Counted from the first letter of the stretch, positions 1-9,060 are shown. The stretch is 64,000 bases of DNA from Streptomyces zagrosensis (GCF_014203645.1 NZ_JACHJL010000005.1:248001-312000), one strand, 5' to 3'. Numbers and translations: made by a program. Notes: generated from the letters alone by a model not told the origin.

Positions 1-328
1 CGGTCCAGGTGGCGTACGCCCAGGCGGCCTTGGTGCCGGTGTGCGGGTCGGTGTACTCGGTGGTCCCGGCCGGTTTCACGATGACGATGCCGGGCCGCGC
101 CCCATCTCGCACCCGCACCCCGCGCACGGCGCCCTCCCGCCAGTCCGCGCTGGTGGTCCAGGCCCGGCAGTCCACGGTTGATCCGCCAGCGTTGGACGCC
201 GCCTTGCGCGCCCCGCCCGCGCCATCGTCAGGGCCGGCGGCGCCGCGCGCTGAGGAGACGGCGGCCAGACTCGCGGTGGCACCGAGCGCGGCGGCCAGCA
301 GGGTACGCCGTGGGGTCAGTCTGCTCAT
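1..328 (-). CDS. secreted C39-family-like peptidase, 3' end outside window
   Basis: Only the first 109 codons are present; the gene runs off the left edge. It opens MSRLTPRRTLLAAALGATAS, an arginine-containing signal peptide (possibly Tat), followed by a Gly/Ala-rich spacer. The mature part reads VDCRAWTTSADWREG, then RPGIVIVKPAG and TEYTDPHTGTKAAWAYATWT. This resembles the start of the secreted C39 family peptidase proteins common in Streptomyces; that match is from memory, and the catalytic region is not in the window. The start is the ATG at 328. It is divergent from the kinase-like gene at 627, with about 300 bp of GC-rich sequence between them in which no clear promoter was seen. Confidence 0.6.
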   Translation of the reverse strand, partial: MSRLTPRRTLLAAALGATASLAAVSSARGAAGPDDGAGGARKAASNAGGSTVDCRAWTTSADWREGAVRGVRVRDGARPGIVIVKPAGTTEYTDPHTGTKAAWAYATWT

Positions 329-626
329 GGTGGGATTCCCCCAGTCATCCGATGTGACGGCAGGTGCACGACAGGTGGCCCCACTATGACCGCTGCGCGT
401 CATCGGGGGCCAGTGACGCGTCGTACGACGCGCGTTTGCCACGGACATGGCTGCATGCCCGGCGATGCGTCCGCCGGTGCACTCGGTGGTGCGCCCGGCA
501 GCACGCCCGGCGGTGCCGCCCCGGTAGTGCGCCCGGCAGGGCGCGCCTCGGCAGCGCCCCGCGGCACGGCCGGTGCCCAGCGGGCGTGCCCGGCTGCGGG
601 CGGCCCCCTGACCGTAGGGTGACCCG

Positions 627-1265
627 GTGACCGCCCGCACTGATCCCTCGCTCGTCCAGCTCGCCGAGCGACTGCGCGCGCTACCGCCGTCTTGCGGCCC
701 GGTCCGCCTCGTGGCCGTGGACGGCCACGCCGGGTCCGGCAAAACCACCTTCGCGGACCGCCTGGCCGCGGCTCTCGGTGGCGCCCCGGTGCTGCACCTC
801 GACGATGTGGCCACCCACGCGGAACTTTTTGGCTGGACGGGCCGACTACACGAGCAGGTGCTGCGCCCGCTGGCGCGGGGCGCCGACGCGCATTACGAGA
901 CATACGACTGGCATGCGCGCCGGTTCACCGACCAGCGCACGCTGCCGCCTGCTCCGGTGGTCCTCATCGAGGGCGTCGGCGCCGGGCGGCGCGCGGTGCG
1001 GCCGTTTTTGGCAAGCCTGTTGTGGATGGAGTTGGCAGCACAGGACTCCTGGCGCAGGGGACAACGACGGGATGGACCCGAGATGTCCGGGTTCTGGAAG
1101 GGGTGGCTGGCAGCAGAGGGCGAGCATTTCGCCGCCGACCCATCCCGCCCCTACGCCCATGCCCTGGTTCTCCAGCGACGCACCGGGCGCAGAGCAACGG
1201 AAGGGAAGACGGAGGAGTGCGTCGAGGGGTACGTGGTGCTGCCGGGTCCCGGTGTCGCCGCGTGA
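627..1265 (+). CDS. uridine kinase-like P-loop protein
   Basis: The 212-residue protein has a Walker A loop, GHAGSGKTT, at residues 33-41, then LHLDDVATH, which fits the acidic second motif of uridine/cytidine kinase-like NTPases. The length is normal for this family, usually annotated in Streptomyces as a uridine kinase family protein of unproven substrate. The predicted role is cytosolic phosphoryl transfer to a nucleoside or similar small molecule. It starts at GTG 627, preceded by AGGGTGACCC as a weak ribosome site; no better start is upstream. It stands alone, and a strong hairpin terminator follows about 150 bp after the stop. Confidence 0.7.
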   Translation: MTARTDPSLVQLAERLRALPPSCGPVRLVAVDGHAGSGKTTFADRLAAALGGAPVLHLDDVATHAELFGWTGRLHEQVLRPLARGADAHYETYDWHARRFTDQRTLPPAPVVLIEGVGAGRRAVRPFLASLLWMELAAQDSWRRGQRRDGPEMSGFWKGWLAAEGEHFAADPSRPYAHALVLQRRTGRRATEGKTEECVEGYVVLPGPGVAA

Positions 1266-1755
1266 GCCAGCGTTCGCCTCACTCTGCGTAAACGCCACCG
1301 CCATGCCACCCACCGCACCGGAACACAGCCAGACAAGTGCCTCAACTCGGCTTGACCCGGGGGCCATACAGGTCTTACGTTCTCAATGTGCGGCTTCTAG
1401 GGGCCGCCCACCAACGCGAAGCCCCCGATTGTTCCCCCGTGATCGGGGGCTTCGTTCTGCCTCCAGCACTGCGTTTTGCGCGCTTTGCGCCGCGGGTCGC
1501 TTACCCTGAGTAGCCATTTCCGGAATGACCCCTCTCGGATGACGGGAATCCCCGGGCAGCGACCGGATCACGCCCTTCCTGCACGAACAGCCGTGCGCAC
1601 CCTTCGATCGACACCGTCTTCGCAGGTACGATGCCCATCAGTGCAGCCGATGGGCGGACGCACTGACACACTGGCCAATCCCCGGCCACGGCACGGCGGT
1701 TCGGCAAGGCGGCGGCGGGGCATCCGCCCGGCGCCACACCACGGGGGCTCGGTTT
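1266..1755. other. intergenic region
   Basis: About 490 bp without a supported gene. It holds the terminator at 1417-1454 and the promoter-side sequence of the AAA+ gene. I looked for a tRNA here (T-loop and acceptor patterns, both strands) and saw none. Confidence 0.5.
1417..1454. terminator. 13-bp stem hairpin terminator
   Basis: CGAAGCCCCCGAT (1417-1429) pairs perfectly with ATCGGGGGCTTCG (1442-1454) across a 12-nt loop. A short T-containing stretch follows. It probably ends the kinase-like transcript; the perfect stem could work in both directions. Confidence 0.8.
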
Positions 1756-1767
1756 GTGGGGGATGTG

Positions 1768-3663
1768 ATGGATTTCGGCATCCAGGGCTCGCAGGCCCCG
1801 GCCGATCTCGCCTGGCTGCGCGGCGTGGACGCGTACACCATGGGCGCTTATCCGCAGGCCGAGGAGGAGTTCAAAGCCGCGGTCGAACTCGATCCCGGCA
1901 TGGCCGATGGCTGGCTCGGCCTGCACGCGCTGCGCGCCGACACGGCGACCGCGCTGCTGCGCATGTACCGCCACCGCGACCGGTTCGGCGAGCAGCGAGC
2001 CCGGCACCGGCGCTCGCTCAACTCCTGGTACTGGCTGGGCTGGTGGGTGCAGCCGGTCCTGGAGAGCGGCCGTGACCTGCTCCTGGCACACGCCTCACAC
2101 TGGCTCGACGGCCGTCATGTACCCGAGCTCGACCGGGCGCTCGCGGGCTGTCCACCGGTGGAGGCCGATCCGCAGGCGCGTTTTTTGCACGCGTGCCGGG
2201 CTTATTTGGTCAAGGACTGGGAGCAGCTCGTACGGCACACCGAGCCACTGCTCCAGGACCCGCTGCTTGGCATCGAGGCGGGCCTGTTCGGGGGCATGGC
2301 CCGGGTCCGTCTGGAGATGTACAGCCAAGCGGAGCCGCTGCTCTCGGCTGCGCTGATGCGCTGCCGAAGTGAGCAACCGCAGCGCAAGGAGTTGCGCTAC
2401 TGGCTGGCGCGCGCCCACGAGGGCATCGGCCGTAGCGCCGCGGCCCTGCCGCTGTACCGGGCGGTGCACCGTATCGACGCCACCTTCATGGACACCGCAG
2501 CGCGGTTGGCCGCCATCGCCGAGGGTGATGGCTTCGACGACAGCCAGGACCTGGCCGCCGTCTCCCTGGCCGGTGCCGGGCAGGACGCCATCGATGGGCT
2601 CGACAGCATCGAAACCGAGCCGCTGCCTGCGGCCGACCCGCTGGACGGGCGCGAGTTGCGTGCCGGGCCCGACCCGACGCTGAGCACCGCGGCGCAGGCC
2701 ACCGATGGGCCTCGGGATCGGACCGCGGTCCCCGGCCGAGCGGGCGGCGGGCTGCCGCCCGGGCCATCCGATCCGCAGCTCTTGGCCGACACGCTCCTGG
2801 AACTGGACCGGATGGTCGGCTTGGAGCCGGTCAAACGCCAGGTGCGGGCGCTGTCGGCACAGTTGCACATGGCGCGGCTACGCACCGGGCAAGGGTTGCC
2901 GGTCCAGCCGCCCAAGCGCCACTTCGTCTTCTCGGGCCCTTCCGGCACCGGCAAGACCACCGTTGCGCGCATCCTCGGCCGGGTCTTCTACGCGCTCGGG
3001 CTGCTCGGTGGCGACCATCTGGTAGAGGCCGGCCGGGCCGACCTGGTGGGCGAGTACCTGGGACAGACGGCAGTCAAGGCCAACGAGTTGATCGACTCGG
3101 CGCTCGGTGGAGTGCTCTTCGTGGACGAGGCGTACAGCCTCTCCAATTCCGGCTACACCAAGGGCGACGCCTACGGCGACGAGGCACTTCAGGTGCTGCT
3201 CAAGCGCGCCGAGGACAACCGGGACCGGCTGGTGGTCATCCTCGCGGGCTACCCGGAGGGCATGGACCGGCTGCTCGCCGCCAACCCCGGGCTCGGTTCC
3301 CGCTTCACCACACGGGTGGACTTCCCCAGCTACCGTCCCGCGGAGCTGACCGCCATCGGCGGGGTGCTGGCCGCGGAGAACGGCGACCGCTGGGACGAGG
3401 AAGCCGTGGAGGAACTACAGAGCATCAGCGGCCACGTCGTGGACCAGGGCTGGATCGATGAGCTGGGCAACGGCCGCTTTTTGCGCACGCTGTACGAGAA
3501 GAGCTGCGCCTACCGGGATCTACGGCTCTCCGGCTGGAGCGGGACGCCGGGCCGCGAAGACCTGGCCACCCTGCGGTTGCCGGATCTCATGCAGGCGTAC
3601 GGCGAAGTCCTCTCCGGTCGCGGCCCGACCGACCGCGACCGCAAGGACCCGCCGTTCGGCTAA
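1768..3663 (+). CDS. EccA-like TPR + CbxX/CfqX-type AAA+ ATPase
   Basis: The 631-residue protein has a helical TPR-like N-terminal half (about residues 10-260), an acidic linker, and a C-terminal AAA+ module of the CbxX/CfqX family. Walker A is GPSGTGKTT near residue 390; Walker B is GVLFVDEAYS near 447; the C-terminal lid carries LGNGRFLRTLYEKS. This is the architecture of EccA, the cytosolic ATPase of type VII (ESX) secretion, but no eccB, eccC, eccD, mycP or WXG100 gene is nearby, so a secretion role is only an inference. The start at 1768 has GGGGGA 6 nt upstream; an in-frame GTG at 1756 is the alternative. It is convergent with the CBS protein gene ending at 3748. Confidence 0.8.
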   Translation: MDFGIQGSQAPADLAWLRGVDAYTMGAYPQAEEEFKAAVELDPGMADGWLGLHALRADTATALLRMYRHRDRFGEQRARHRRSLNSWYWLGWWVQPVLESGRDLLLAHASHWLDGRHVPELDRALAGCPPVEADPQARFLHACRAYLVKDWEQLVRHTEPLLQDPLLGIEAGLFGGMARVRLEMYSQAEPLLSAALMRCRSEQPQRKELRYWLARAHEGIGRSAAALPLYRAVHRIDATFMDTAARLAAIAEGDGFDDSQDLAAVSLAGAGQDAIDGLDSIETEPLPAADPLDGRELRAGPDPTLSTAAQATDGPRDRTAVPGRAGGGLPPGPSDPQLLADTLLELDRMVGLEPVKRQVRALSAQLHMARLRTGQGLPVQPPKRHFVFSGPSGTGKTTVARILGRVFYALGLLGGDHLVEAGRADLVGEYLGQTAVKANELIDSALGGVLFVDEAYSLSNSGYTKGDAYGDEALQVLLKRAEDNRDRLVVILAGYPEGMDRLLAANPGLGSRFTTRVDFPSYRPAELTAIGGVLAAENGDRWDEEAVEELQSISGHVVDQGWIDELGNGRFLRTLYEKSCAYRDLRLSGWSGTPGREDLATLRLPDLMQAYGEVLSGRGPTDRDRKDPPFG

Positions 3664-3747
3664 CCCCCGCGCCCTGCCCCACGCTCGCGCGGCCCCGGGC
3701 GGGCAACACGCGGGCGGGGGCAGGCGGGTCAGGGCCGAGCAGGCGGG

Positions 3748-4803
3748 TCAGGGCCGGGCGGTGGCCTCCACCGGCGCCCGGTGCGAGGGGTCGCGGACCT
3801 CGCCGACCAGCTTCTCCAGCACATCTTCCATGGCGACCAGGCCAAGGACCCGCCCCGACGCATCGGTGACCGCCGCCAGGTGGACTGCCGCCCGGCGCAT
3901 CACCGTCAGCGCGTCATCCAGCGGCAGTTCGGCGTGCAGCATCTCGATCCGGCGCCATACGTGCTGCGGCACCGCTCGTTCGGGCTCCTCCAGGTCAAGG
4001 ACGTCCTTTACGTGCAGATAGCCCATGAAGCCACCGCCAGGCCCGCGCACGGGAAAACGCGAGTAGCCGGTGCGTACGGTCAACTCCTCGATCTGCCGCG
4101 GTGTCACGGCCGGATCGACGCTCACCAGTTCCGCCGGGTCGAGCAGCACCTCGGTAACCGGTCGGCTGCCCAGTTCCAGAGCGTCCGCGAGGCGCTCTTG
4201 CTCACCTGGGGCGAGCAGCCCCGCCTGGCGGGAATCGGCGACCAGATCGGTGAGTTGCGCACGGGTGAATACCGCTTCCACCTCGTCCCTGGTCTCCACC
4301 CGAAACAGCCGCAGCACCAGGCGAGCGCACGCCCCGAACAGGGCGGTCACCGGGCGGCAGAGCCGCGCGAAGGCGACGAGCCCCGGCGCCAGCCACAGCG
4401 CGGTCAGCTCCGGTGCGGCCATCGCCAGGTTCTTCGGCACCATCTCGCCGATGACCAGGTGCAGGCAGACCACGACGGCCAACGCGATGGCGTAGCCGAG
4501 CGGATGGATGAGCTGGTGTGGGAGATGGACGGCGTGGAAGGCCGGCTCCAGCAGCTGGGCCACGGTCGGCTCGGCGACCGCGCCAAGCGTCAGGGAGCAC
4601 ACCGTGATGCCGAACTGTGCGGCGGCCATCATCTGCGGCAGGTTCTCCAAACCCTGCAACACGGTGCGGGCCCGGGCCGAGCCTGCCGCCGCAGCCGGTT
4701 CGATCTGGCTGCGGCGCACGGAGACGAGCGCGAACTCCGCGCCCACGAAGAAGCCGTTGGCGCATACGAGGAGGAGGGCGAACAGCAATTGCAGGACGCT
4801 CAT
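3748..4803 (-). CDS. DUF21/CBS-pair membrane protein (CNNM/CorC family)
   Basis: The 351-residue protein begins MSVLQLLFALLLVCANGFFV, the start of a DUF21/CNNM transmembrane domain (about residues 1-180). Two CBS repeats follow (about 200-330; FPVRGPGGGFMGYLHVKDVL, then the second repeat ending DVLEKLVGEV). Family members are membrane proteins linked to Mg/Co ion movement, with CBS domains that bind adenine nucleotides. Unlike its upstream partner it lacks the C-terminal CorC_HlyC transporter-associated domain. The ATG at 4803 overlaps the TGA of the upstream gene by 4 bp, indicating translational coupling and probably a paired or heteromeric product. Confidence 0.85.
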   Translation of the reverse strand: MSVLQLLFALLLVCANGFFVGAEFALVSVRRSQIEPAAAAGSARARTVLQGLENLPQMMAAAQFGITVCSLTLGAVAEPTVAQLLEPAFHAVHLPHQLIHPLGYAIALAVVVCLHLVIGEMVPKNLAMAAPELTALWLAPGLVAFARLCRPVTALFGACARLVLRLFRVETRDEVEAVFTRAQLTDLVADSRQAGLLAPGEQERLADALELGSRPVTEVLLDPAELVSVDPAVTPRQIEELTVRTGYSRFPVRGPGGGFMGYLHVKDVLDLEEPERAVPQHVWRRIEMLHAELPLDDALTVMRRAAVHLAAVTDASGRVLGLVAMEDVLEKLVGEVRDPSHRAPVEATARP

Positions 4804-6338
4804 CGGCCGGCCACCCGCGCGGCCGGGGCGCGTACGACCTGCGCCGGTGCGCCCGCAGCGTCCCCCGCAGCATCCACTGGGGTTCGGGGCACATCCACCG
4901 AGGCCGGGCAGCGCGCCCCGTCCGCCGTGCCACGGGGCCCGATCGGGACCGGGCACGTTTCCGTACGCGGGGCGTGCACGGCCGTGGTGCCGGCGCCCGC
5001 GGACACCGGCAGCGCCGCCGACACCAGGCCCATCCGAACGATGCGCATGCGTTCGGCGCGATGGTGGCTGACCTGGCGGACCGCCAGCCGCCAGCCGCCG
5101 GGCAGTTCGGCGGTGTCGCCCGGGACGGGGATGCGTCCGAGCAGTCCCGCAATCAGCCCTGCCGCCGTCTCGTACGGGCCGTCTGGCACCGAGAGCCCGA
5201 TCGTCAGCAGCGTGTCGATGCGGCAGCTTCCGTCCGCCTCCCAGGCCAGCCTGCCGTCGTCGCACGCCACCTGGACCAGCTCCGGCAGGTCCGCCGCGTC
5301 GTGTTCGTCGCGTACCTCTCCGACCAGCTCTTCCACGATGTCCTCCAGCGTGACGACTCCGGCCGTGCCGCCGTACTCATCCACGACGACGGCTATCGGC
5401 TGCTCGCTGCGCAGCTGCTCCAGGAGCGGTTGCACCGGCAGCGTCCTGGGCACCATGAGCGGCGACTGCGCGATGGTGTCCACCGGGGTGCGCAGCCGGT
5501 CGGCTGCCGGGACCGCGAGCGCGTCCTTGAGGTGGACCATGCCGATCACCTCGTCCAGCCGGTCCCGGTAGACGGGAAAGCGGGACAGGCCGGTGGCGCG
5601 GGTGAGGTTGAGAACGTCTTGGGCGGTCGCCGTCGCTTGGAGGGCGCTGACGCGCACCCGGGGCGTCATCACATGGTGCGCGGTGAGGCCGGCGAGGGAG
5701 AGCGTACGGACGAAGAGGTCGGCGGTGTCCTGCTCGATGGCGCCGGCGCGGGCCGAGTGCCGAGCGAGCGAGACGAGTTCGCCGGGGGTACGGGCCGAGG
5801 CCAGTTCCTCGGTCGGCTCCACGCCCAGGGTCCGCACCAACCGGTTGGCCACCGTGTTCAGTGCGGTGATCAGTGGCCGAAAGAAGCGGGCGAAGGCGTG
5901 TTGCGGTCCCGCTGCGAAGCGGGCGACCTGGAGCGGCCGGGAGACGGCCCAGTTCTTGGGCACCAGTTCGCCGATGACCATTTGGACAGCGGAGGCCACC
6001 AGCATTCCGACCACCACGGCAAGGCCCGGCACGGCGCCTGTCGGGGCCCCGGTTGCGGTGAGCGGGCCGGCCAGCAGATATCCGAGGGCGGGTTCGGCGA
6101 GCATGCCGACCACCAAGGAGGTGATGGTGATGCCCAGTTGGGTTCCGGAGAGCTGGAAGGAGAGCTCGCGCAGCGCGTTGACCACGGTGCGGGCCCGGCG
6201 GTCGCCGCCGGCGGCGGCCCGTTCCGCTTCCGGTCGCTCCACGGTGACCAGACCGAACTCGGCGGCCACGAAGAAGCCGTTGGCAAGGATGAGGACGAAC
6301 GCCGCGGCGAGCAGCGTCAGGGAAACGGTGAGGCTCAT
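4800..6338 (-). CDS. DUF21/CBS/CorC_HlyC membrane protein
   Basis: The 512-residue protein starts MSLTVSLTLLAAAFVLILAN with a GGGAGG ribosome site 7 nt upstream. Domains in order: DUF21/CNNM membrane domain (about 1-190), two CBS repeats (about 210-335, with VVDEYGGTAGVVTLEDIVEE), a CorC_HlyC domain (about 350-430), and a roughly 80-residue Ala/Pro/Thr-rich tail not usual for the family. The likely role is a metal ion transporter or regulator in the cytoplasmic membrane. It is the first gene of a two-gene coupled unit with the shorter paralogue downstream. Confidence 0.87.
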   Translation of the reverse strand: MSLTVSLTLLAAAFVLILANGFFVAAEFGLVTVERPEAERAAAGGDRRARTVVNALRELSFQLSGTQLGITITSLVVGMLAEPALGYLLAGPLTATGAPTGAVPGLAVVVGMLVASAVQMVIGELVPKNWAVSRPLQVARFAAGPQHAFARFFRPLITALNTVANRLVRTLGVEPTEELASARTPGELVSLARHSARAGAIEQDTADLFVRTLSLAGLTAHHVMTPRVRVSALQATATAQDVLNLTRATGLSRFPVYRDRLDEVIGMVHLKDALAVPAADRLRTPVDTIAQSPLMVPRTLPVQPLLEQLRSEQPIAVVVDEYGGTAGVVTLEDIVEELVGEVRDEHDAADLPELVQVACDDGRLAWEADGSCRIDTLLTIGLSVPDGPYETAAGLIAGLLGRIPVPGDTAELPGGWRLAVRQVSHHRAERMRIVRMGLVSAALPVSAGAGTTAVHAPRTETCPVPIGPRGTADGARCPASVDVPRTPVDAAGDAAGAPAQVVRAPAARVAGR

Positions 6339-6534
6339 GCCGCCGCCTCCCAGACGCGTGGAGAGGCGGCGCGGGTACTACAGGACGAACCGTCCATCGC
6401 TGGAGGAATTCACTCCTCGGATCGCAGGAGCCTGCCCGGCCACGCGCAACGCGCGCTCAGCCACCGGGAGGCGGGGCGCGGTGCGCGCCTTGGGCACCAG
6501 AGTAATCACGGAGCGAGCGCCGGGGCAGGAATCG

Positions 6535-6990
6535 TCAGCGGGTATGGTCGCCGCTCCCGTACGCCTCGGTGAGTGCGCGCAGCGTCCGCGCATCGTCGAT
6601 CGCCTGCGCCTTCGCGATGCCGGGCTGGATGCCGAGCGCCGGCAGGCTCGTACCGTCGGCGAGGTCGAGAAAGACCCAAGGGTCGCCGGGCCGCAGATTG
6701 ACCCGCAAGATCTCCGGCCACTCCAGATGCCGCCTGACGGTCAAGTTGGTGACGGTCACGCCATCGGCCTCGGCGACCACCTTGGGGCGGGCGAGGATCG
6801 CGAGCACGCCGCAGAACAGCAGCCCGATGAAGATGAAGCTGATGCGCTCCCCCGGGCTGAGTGAGGGCAGCAGCAGCGCGATGGCCACCAGCGTGACCAA
6901 CATCAAGATGCCGACGAGCAGCAACACGATCCTGGTGCGGGTCGGGCGGAAGGTGACCGGCAGCTCAGGCAGGGGCGCGGGGGCGGACAC
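6535..6990 (-). CDS. PH-like domain membrane protein
   Basis: The 151-residue protein has a Pro-rich start, two hydrophobic helices (about residues 20-42 and 50-67: IVLLLVGILMLVTLVAIALL and FIFIGLLFCGVLAI), then a soluble beta-rich domain of the bacterial PH-like type (TVTNLTVRRHLEWPEILRVN and WVFLDLADGTSLPALGIQ). In Streptomyces such proteins sit next to hisG and are annotated PH domain-containing; the molecular role is unknown. It is likely anchored with the PH-like domain facing the cytosol. It lies 142 bp downstream of hisG on the same strand and may be the distal gene of the rib/his transcript. Confidence 0.75.
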   Translation of the reverse strand: MSAPAPLPELPVTFRPTRTRIVLLLVGILMLVTLVAIALLLPSLSPGERISFIFIGLLFCGVLAILARPKVVAEADGVTVTNLTVRRHLEWPEILRVNLRPGDPWVFLDLADGTSLPALGIQPGIAKAQAIDDARTLRALTEAYGSGDHTR

Positions 6991-7132
6991 TCGGCTGGCC
7001 TCTCAGATTTACGGTAGGGCGGTTACCGCGGGGCCTGTGCCGGCGAGCCCGGCTCAGGCCAGGGCCTGCGGCGGTCCAGCGGGCAGGCGTGGTCCGCCCG
7101 CGCAGGGTGCGCACGGTGCGGTACCAGTGGGG

Positions 7133-7981
7133 TCACAGCCGGCAGGCGTGAATGCCGGTGGTGAGGATCGCGCGGGCGCCGAGGTCGTACAACTCGTCCA
7201 TGATCTTCTGGGCTTCGCTGGAGGGGACCATCGAGCGGACCGCGACCCAGCCCTCGTGATGCAGCGGCGACACGGTGGGCGACTCAAGACCGGGAGTGAG
7301 AGCCACGGCCCGCTCCACGTGTTCGACGCGGATGTCGTAGTCCATCATCACGTACCGGCGGGCGACCAGGACGCCCTGCATGCGGCGCAGGAACTGCTGG
7401 ACCTTGGGGTCGTCGGTGGCCTCGCCTGCGCGCCGGATGACGATCGCCTCGGACTCCAAGATCGGCTCGCCGATGATCTCCAGGCCGGCGTTGCGCAGCG
7501 TGGTGCCGGTCTCCACGACGTCGGCGATGATCTCGGCGACGCCGAGCTGGATGGCGGTCTCCACCGCGCCATCGAGGTGGACGACGGCGGCGTCCACGCC
7601 GTTGTCAGCCAGGTGCTTGGTGACCAGGCCGGCGAAGGAGGTGGCGACGGTCATGCCGCCGAACTCGCGTACGTCCTTGGCTGTGCCAGGCCGGGTGGCG
7701 TAGCGGAAGGTGGAGCTGGCGAAACCGAGCTGCATGATCTCCTCGGCCTGCGAGCCGGAGTCGAGCAACAGGTCGCGGCCGGTGATGCCGATGTCGAGGC
7801 GACCGGAGCCGACGTAGACGGCGATGTCGCGCGGGCGCAGAAAGAAGAACTCGACCTCATTGGCGCTGTCCACCAAGACCAGTTCGCGCCGGTCTTTGCG
7901 CTGCCGATAGCCGGCCTCATGGAGCATCGCCGACGCAGGCTCGGACAGTGAACCCTTGTTGGGGACGGCGATGCGCAGCAT
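7133..7981 (-). CDS. hisG: ATP phosphoribosyltransferase (long form)
   Basis: HisG catalyses the first step of histidine synthesis, joining ATP and PRPP to give phosphoribosyl-ATP. The 282-residue protein begins MLRIAVPNKGSLSEPASAML, the typical actinobacterial start, and contains DVVETGTTLRNAGLEIIGEP for PRPP binding. The length and the C-terminal ACT-like region (about 210-282) make it the long, histidine-inhibited form that needs no HisZ. The ATG at 7981 was chosen over a start 14 codons upstream because all family members begin here. It follows hisE by 164 bp, a gap that contains a GC hairpin (8107-8133). Being last in a riboflavin operon is a conserved Streptomyces arrangement. Confidence 0.95.
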   Translation of the reverse strand: MLRIAVPNKGSLSEPASAMLHEAGYRQRKDRRELVLVDSANEVEFFFLRPRDIAVYVGSGRLDIGITGRDLLLDSGSQAEEIMQLGFASSTFRYATRPGTAKDVREFGGMTVATSFAGLVTKHLADNGVDAAVVHLDGAVETAIQLGVAEIIADVVETGTTLRNAGLEIIGEPILESEAIVIRRAGEATDDPKVQQFLRRMQGVLVARRYVMMDYDIRVEHVERAVALTPGLESPTVSPLHHEGWVAVRSMVPSSEAQKIMDELYDLGARAILTTGIHACRL

Positions 7982-8106
7982 GAGCTCAGCTTCCTTTGTA
8001 CGGGGGGCAGACGTAAGGGCCAACGGATGTGGCCGTCAGGTCGAAGGGGCAGTGCGGGACGTTACGGGATTCCCGGGCCTTGGGGAGGGCGCCGAGAGGA
8101 TGCCGC

Positions 8107-8133
8107 GCGGCGGACGCGGGGTGGGTCCGCCGC
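8107..8133 (-). terminator. hairpin between hisE and hisG
   Basis: GCGGCGGAC (8107-8115) pairs with GTCCGCCGC (8125-8133) across 9 nt. There is no U-tract. It lies in the hisE-hisG spacer and could be a partial terminator, processing site or attenuator; that role is inferred from position only. Confidence 0.4.
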
Positions 8134-8145
8134 GGCGGCGCGACA

Positions 8146-8418
8146 TCACAGGCGAGCGTATACGTCGTCGAGGGAGATCCCTCGGGCGACCATCATCACC
8201 TGAACGTGGTACAGGAGTTGGGAGATCTCCTCGGCGGTGGCGTCGGCGCCCTCGTACTCGGCGGCCATCCACACCTCCGCGGCCTCCTCGACAACCTTCT
8301 TGCCGATGGCATGCACGCCCTTGCCGACCAGTTCGGCGGTGCGGGACGTGCTGGGGTCGCCGGTGGCGGCTTTGTGCTGGAGCTCGGTGAACAGCTCCTC
8401 GAATGTCTTGTTGGCCAT
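8146..8418 (-). CDS. hisE: phosphoribosyl-ATP pyrophosphohydrolase
   Basis: HisE performs the second step of histidine synthesis, removing pyrophosphate from phosphoribosyl-ATP. The 90-residue protein is full length for a stand-alone HisE. It contains [15 protein letters not shown] and the acidic [14 protein letters not shown] helix of the MazG-like all-alpha NTP pyrophosphatase fold, where the paired Glu residues bind Mg. It sits 35 bp after ribH on the same strand, so histidine genes are most likely transcribed from the riboflavin promoter. Confidence 0.95.
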   Translation of the reverse strand: MANKTFEELFTELQHKAATGDPSTSRTAELVGKGVHAIGKKVVEEAAEVWMAAEYEGADATAEEISQLLYHVQVMMVARGISLDDVYARL

Positions 8419-8453
8419 GGTGGTACTTACCCTACGGGGTGCCGATGGCGGGT

Positions 8454-8939
8454 TCAGCGCCAGGGCTCGGAGATCGAGCGCAGGGTGGTTGCGGTGGCGA
8501 TGGCGGCGGTGACCGCCTCGTGGCCCTTGTCCTCGCGGGAGCCATCAAGGCCGGCCCGATCCACCGCCTGCTTCTCATCGTCGCAGGTCAGCACGCCGAA
8601 ACCGATCGGGACTCCGGTATCGACGCTGACCTGCGTCAGGCCCTGGGTGACGCCCTGGCAAACGTATTCGAAGTGTGGGGTGCCGCCCCTGATGACCACG
8701 CCGAGGGCCACGATGGCGTCATAGCCGCGGCCGGCGAGGACCTTGGCGACCACCGGAAGCTCGAAGCTGCCCGGTACGCGGAGCACGGTCGGCTCATCGA
8801 TGCCGAGCTCGGTCAGCGCGCGCAGCGCGCCGGACACCAGGCCCTCCATGACCTGCTCGTGCCACTGCGCCGCGATGACGGCGACCCGCAGGTCACCGCA
8901 GTTCTTCACGGACAGTTCGGGGGCGCCTTTGCCGCTCAT
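8454..8939 (-). CDS. ribH: 6,7-dimethyl-8-ribityllumazine synthase
   Basis: RibH condenses 5-amino-6-ribitylaminouracil with 3,4-dihydroxy-2-butanone 4-phosphate to lumazine, the penultimate riboflavin step. The 161-residue protein shows the family signatures [34 protein letters not shown] (catalytic His within HFEYV), and [19 protein letters not shown]. It starts at ATG 8939 behind CCAAGGAGAGAC. It is separated from ribBA by an unusual 216-bp spacer holding AT-rich repeats and a hairpin, so it may be regulated differently from the upstream genes. Confidence 0.95.
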   Translation of the reverse strand: MSGKGAPELSVKNCGDLRVAVIAAQWHEQVMEGLVSGALRALTELGIDEPTVLRVPGSFELPVVAKVLAGRGYDAIVALGVVIRGGTPHFEYVCQGVTQGLTQVSVDTGVPIGFGVLTCDDEKQAVDRAGLDGSREDKGHEAVTAAIATATTLRSISEPWR

Positions 8940-8960
8940 GTCTCTCCTTGGTGCTGTGTG

Positions 8961-8997
8961 CTGAATAAACTAAATAACCTGAATCAACCGAATTAAT
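8961..8997 (-). repeat. AT-rich imperfect 9-bp tandem repeats upstream of ribH
   Basis: Four degenerate units (CTGAATAAA, CTAAATAAC, CTGAATCAAC, CGAATTAAT on the plus strand) sit 22-58 nt before the ribH start. They are strikingly AT-rich for this genome. Function unknown. Confidence 0.6.
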
Positions 8998-9033
8998 GGA
9001 CTAGGCCGGACTCACCGGACGAGCTGATGCAGC

Positions 9034-9060
9034 CGCACTAGCCCATATAGGGGTAGTGCG
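9034..9060 (-). promoter_or_regulatory. hairpin in ribBA-ribH spacer
   Basis: CGCACTAGCCC (9034-9044) and GGGGTAGTGCG (9050-9060) form an 11-bp stem with one mismatch and an ATATA loop. It lies between the ribBA stop and the AT-rich repeats, so it may be an attenuator or partial terminator inside the operon. There is no U-tract on either side. Confidence 0.45.

Noticed and set aside
1266..1420. Possible tRNA before the 1417 terminator
   Set aside because: No T-loop, anticodon arm or acceptor pairing was found on either strand.
1768..3663. Type VII secretion cluster
   Set aside because: No eccB, eccC, eccD, mycosin or WXG100 gene accompanies the EccA-like ATPase.
3781..5571. Long open frames opposite the CBS/CorC genes
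   Set aside because: They are antisense shadows caused by high third-position GC; their translations are low-complexity and the minus-strand genes have clear domains.
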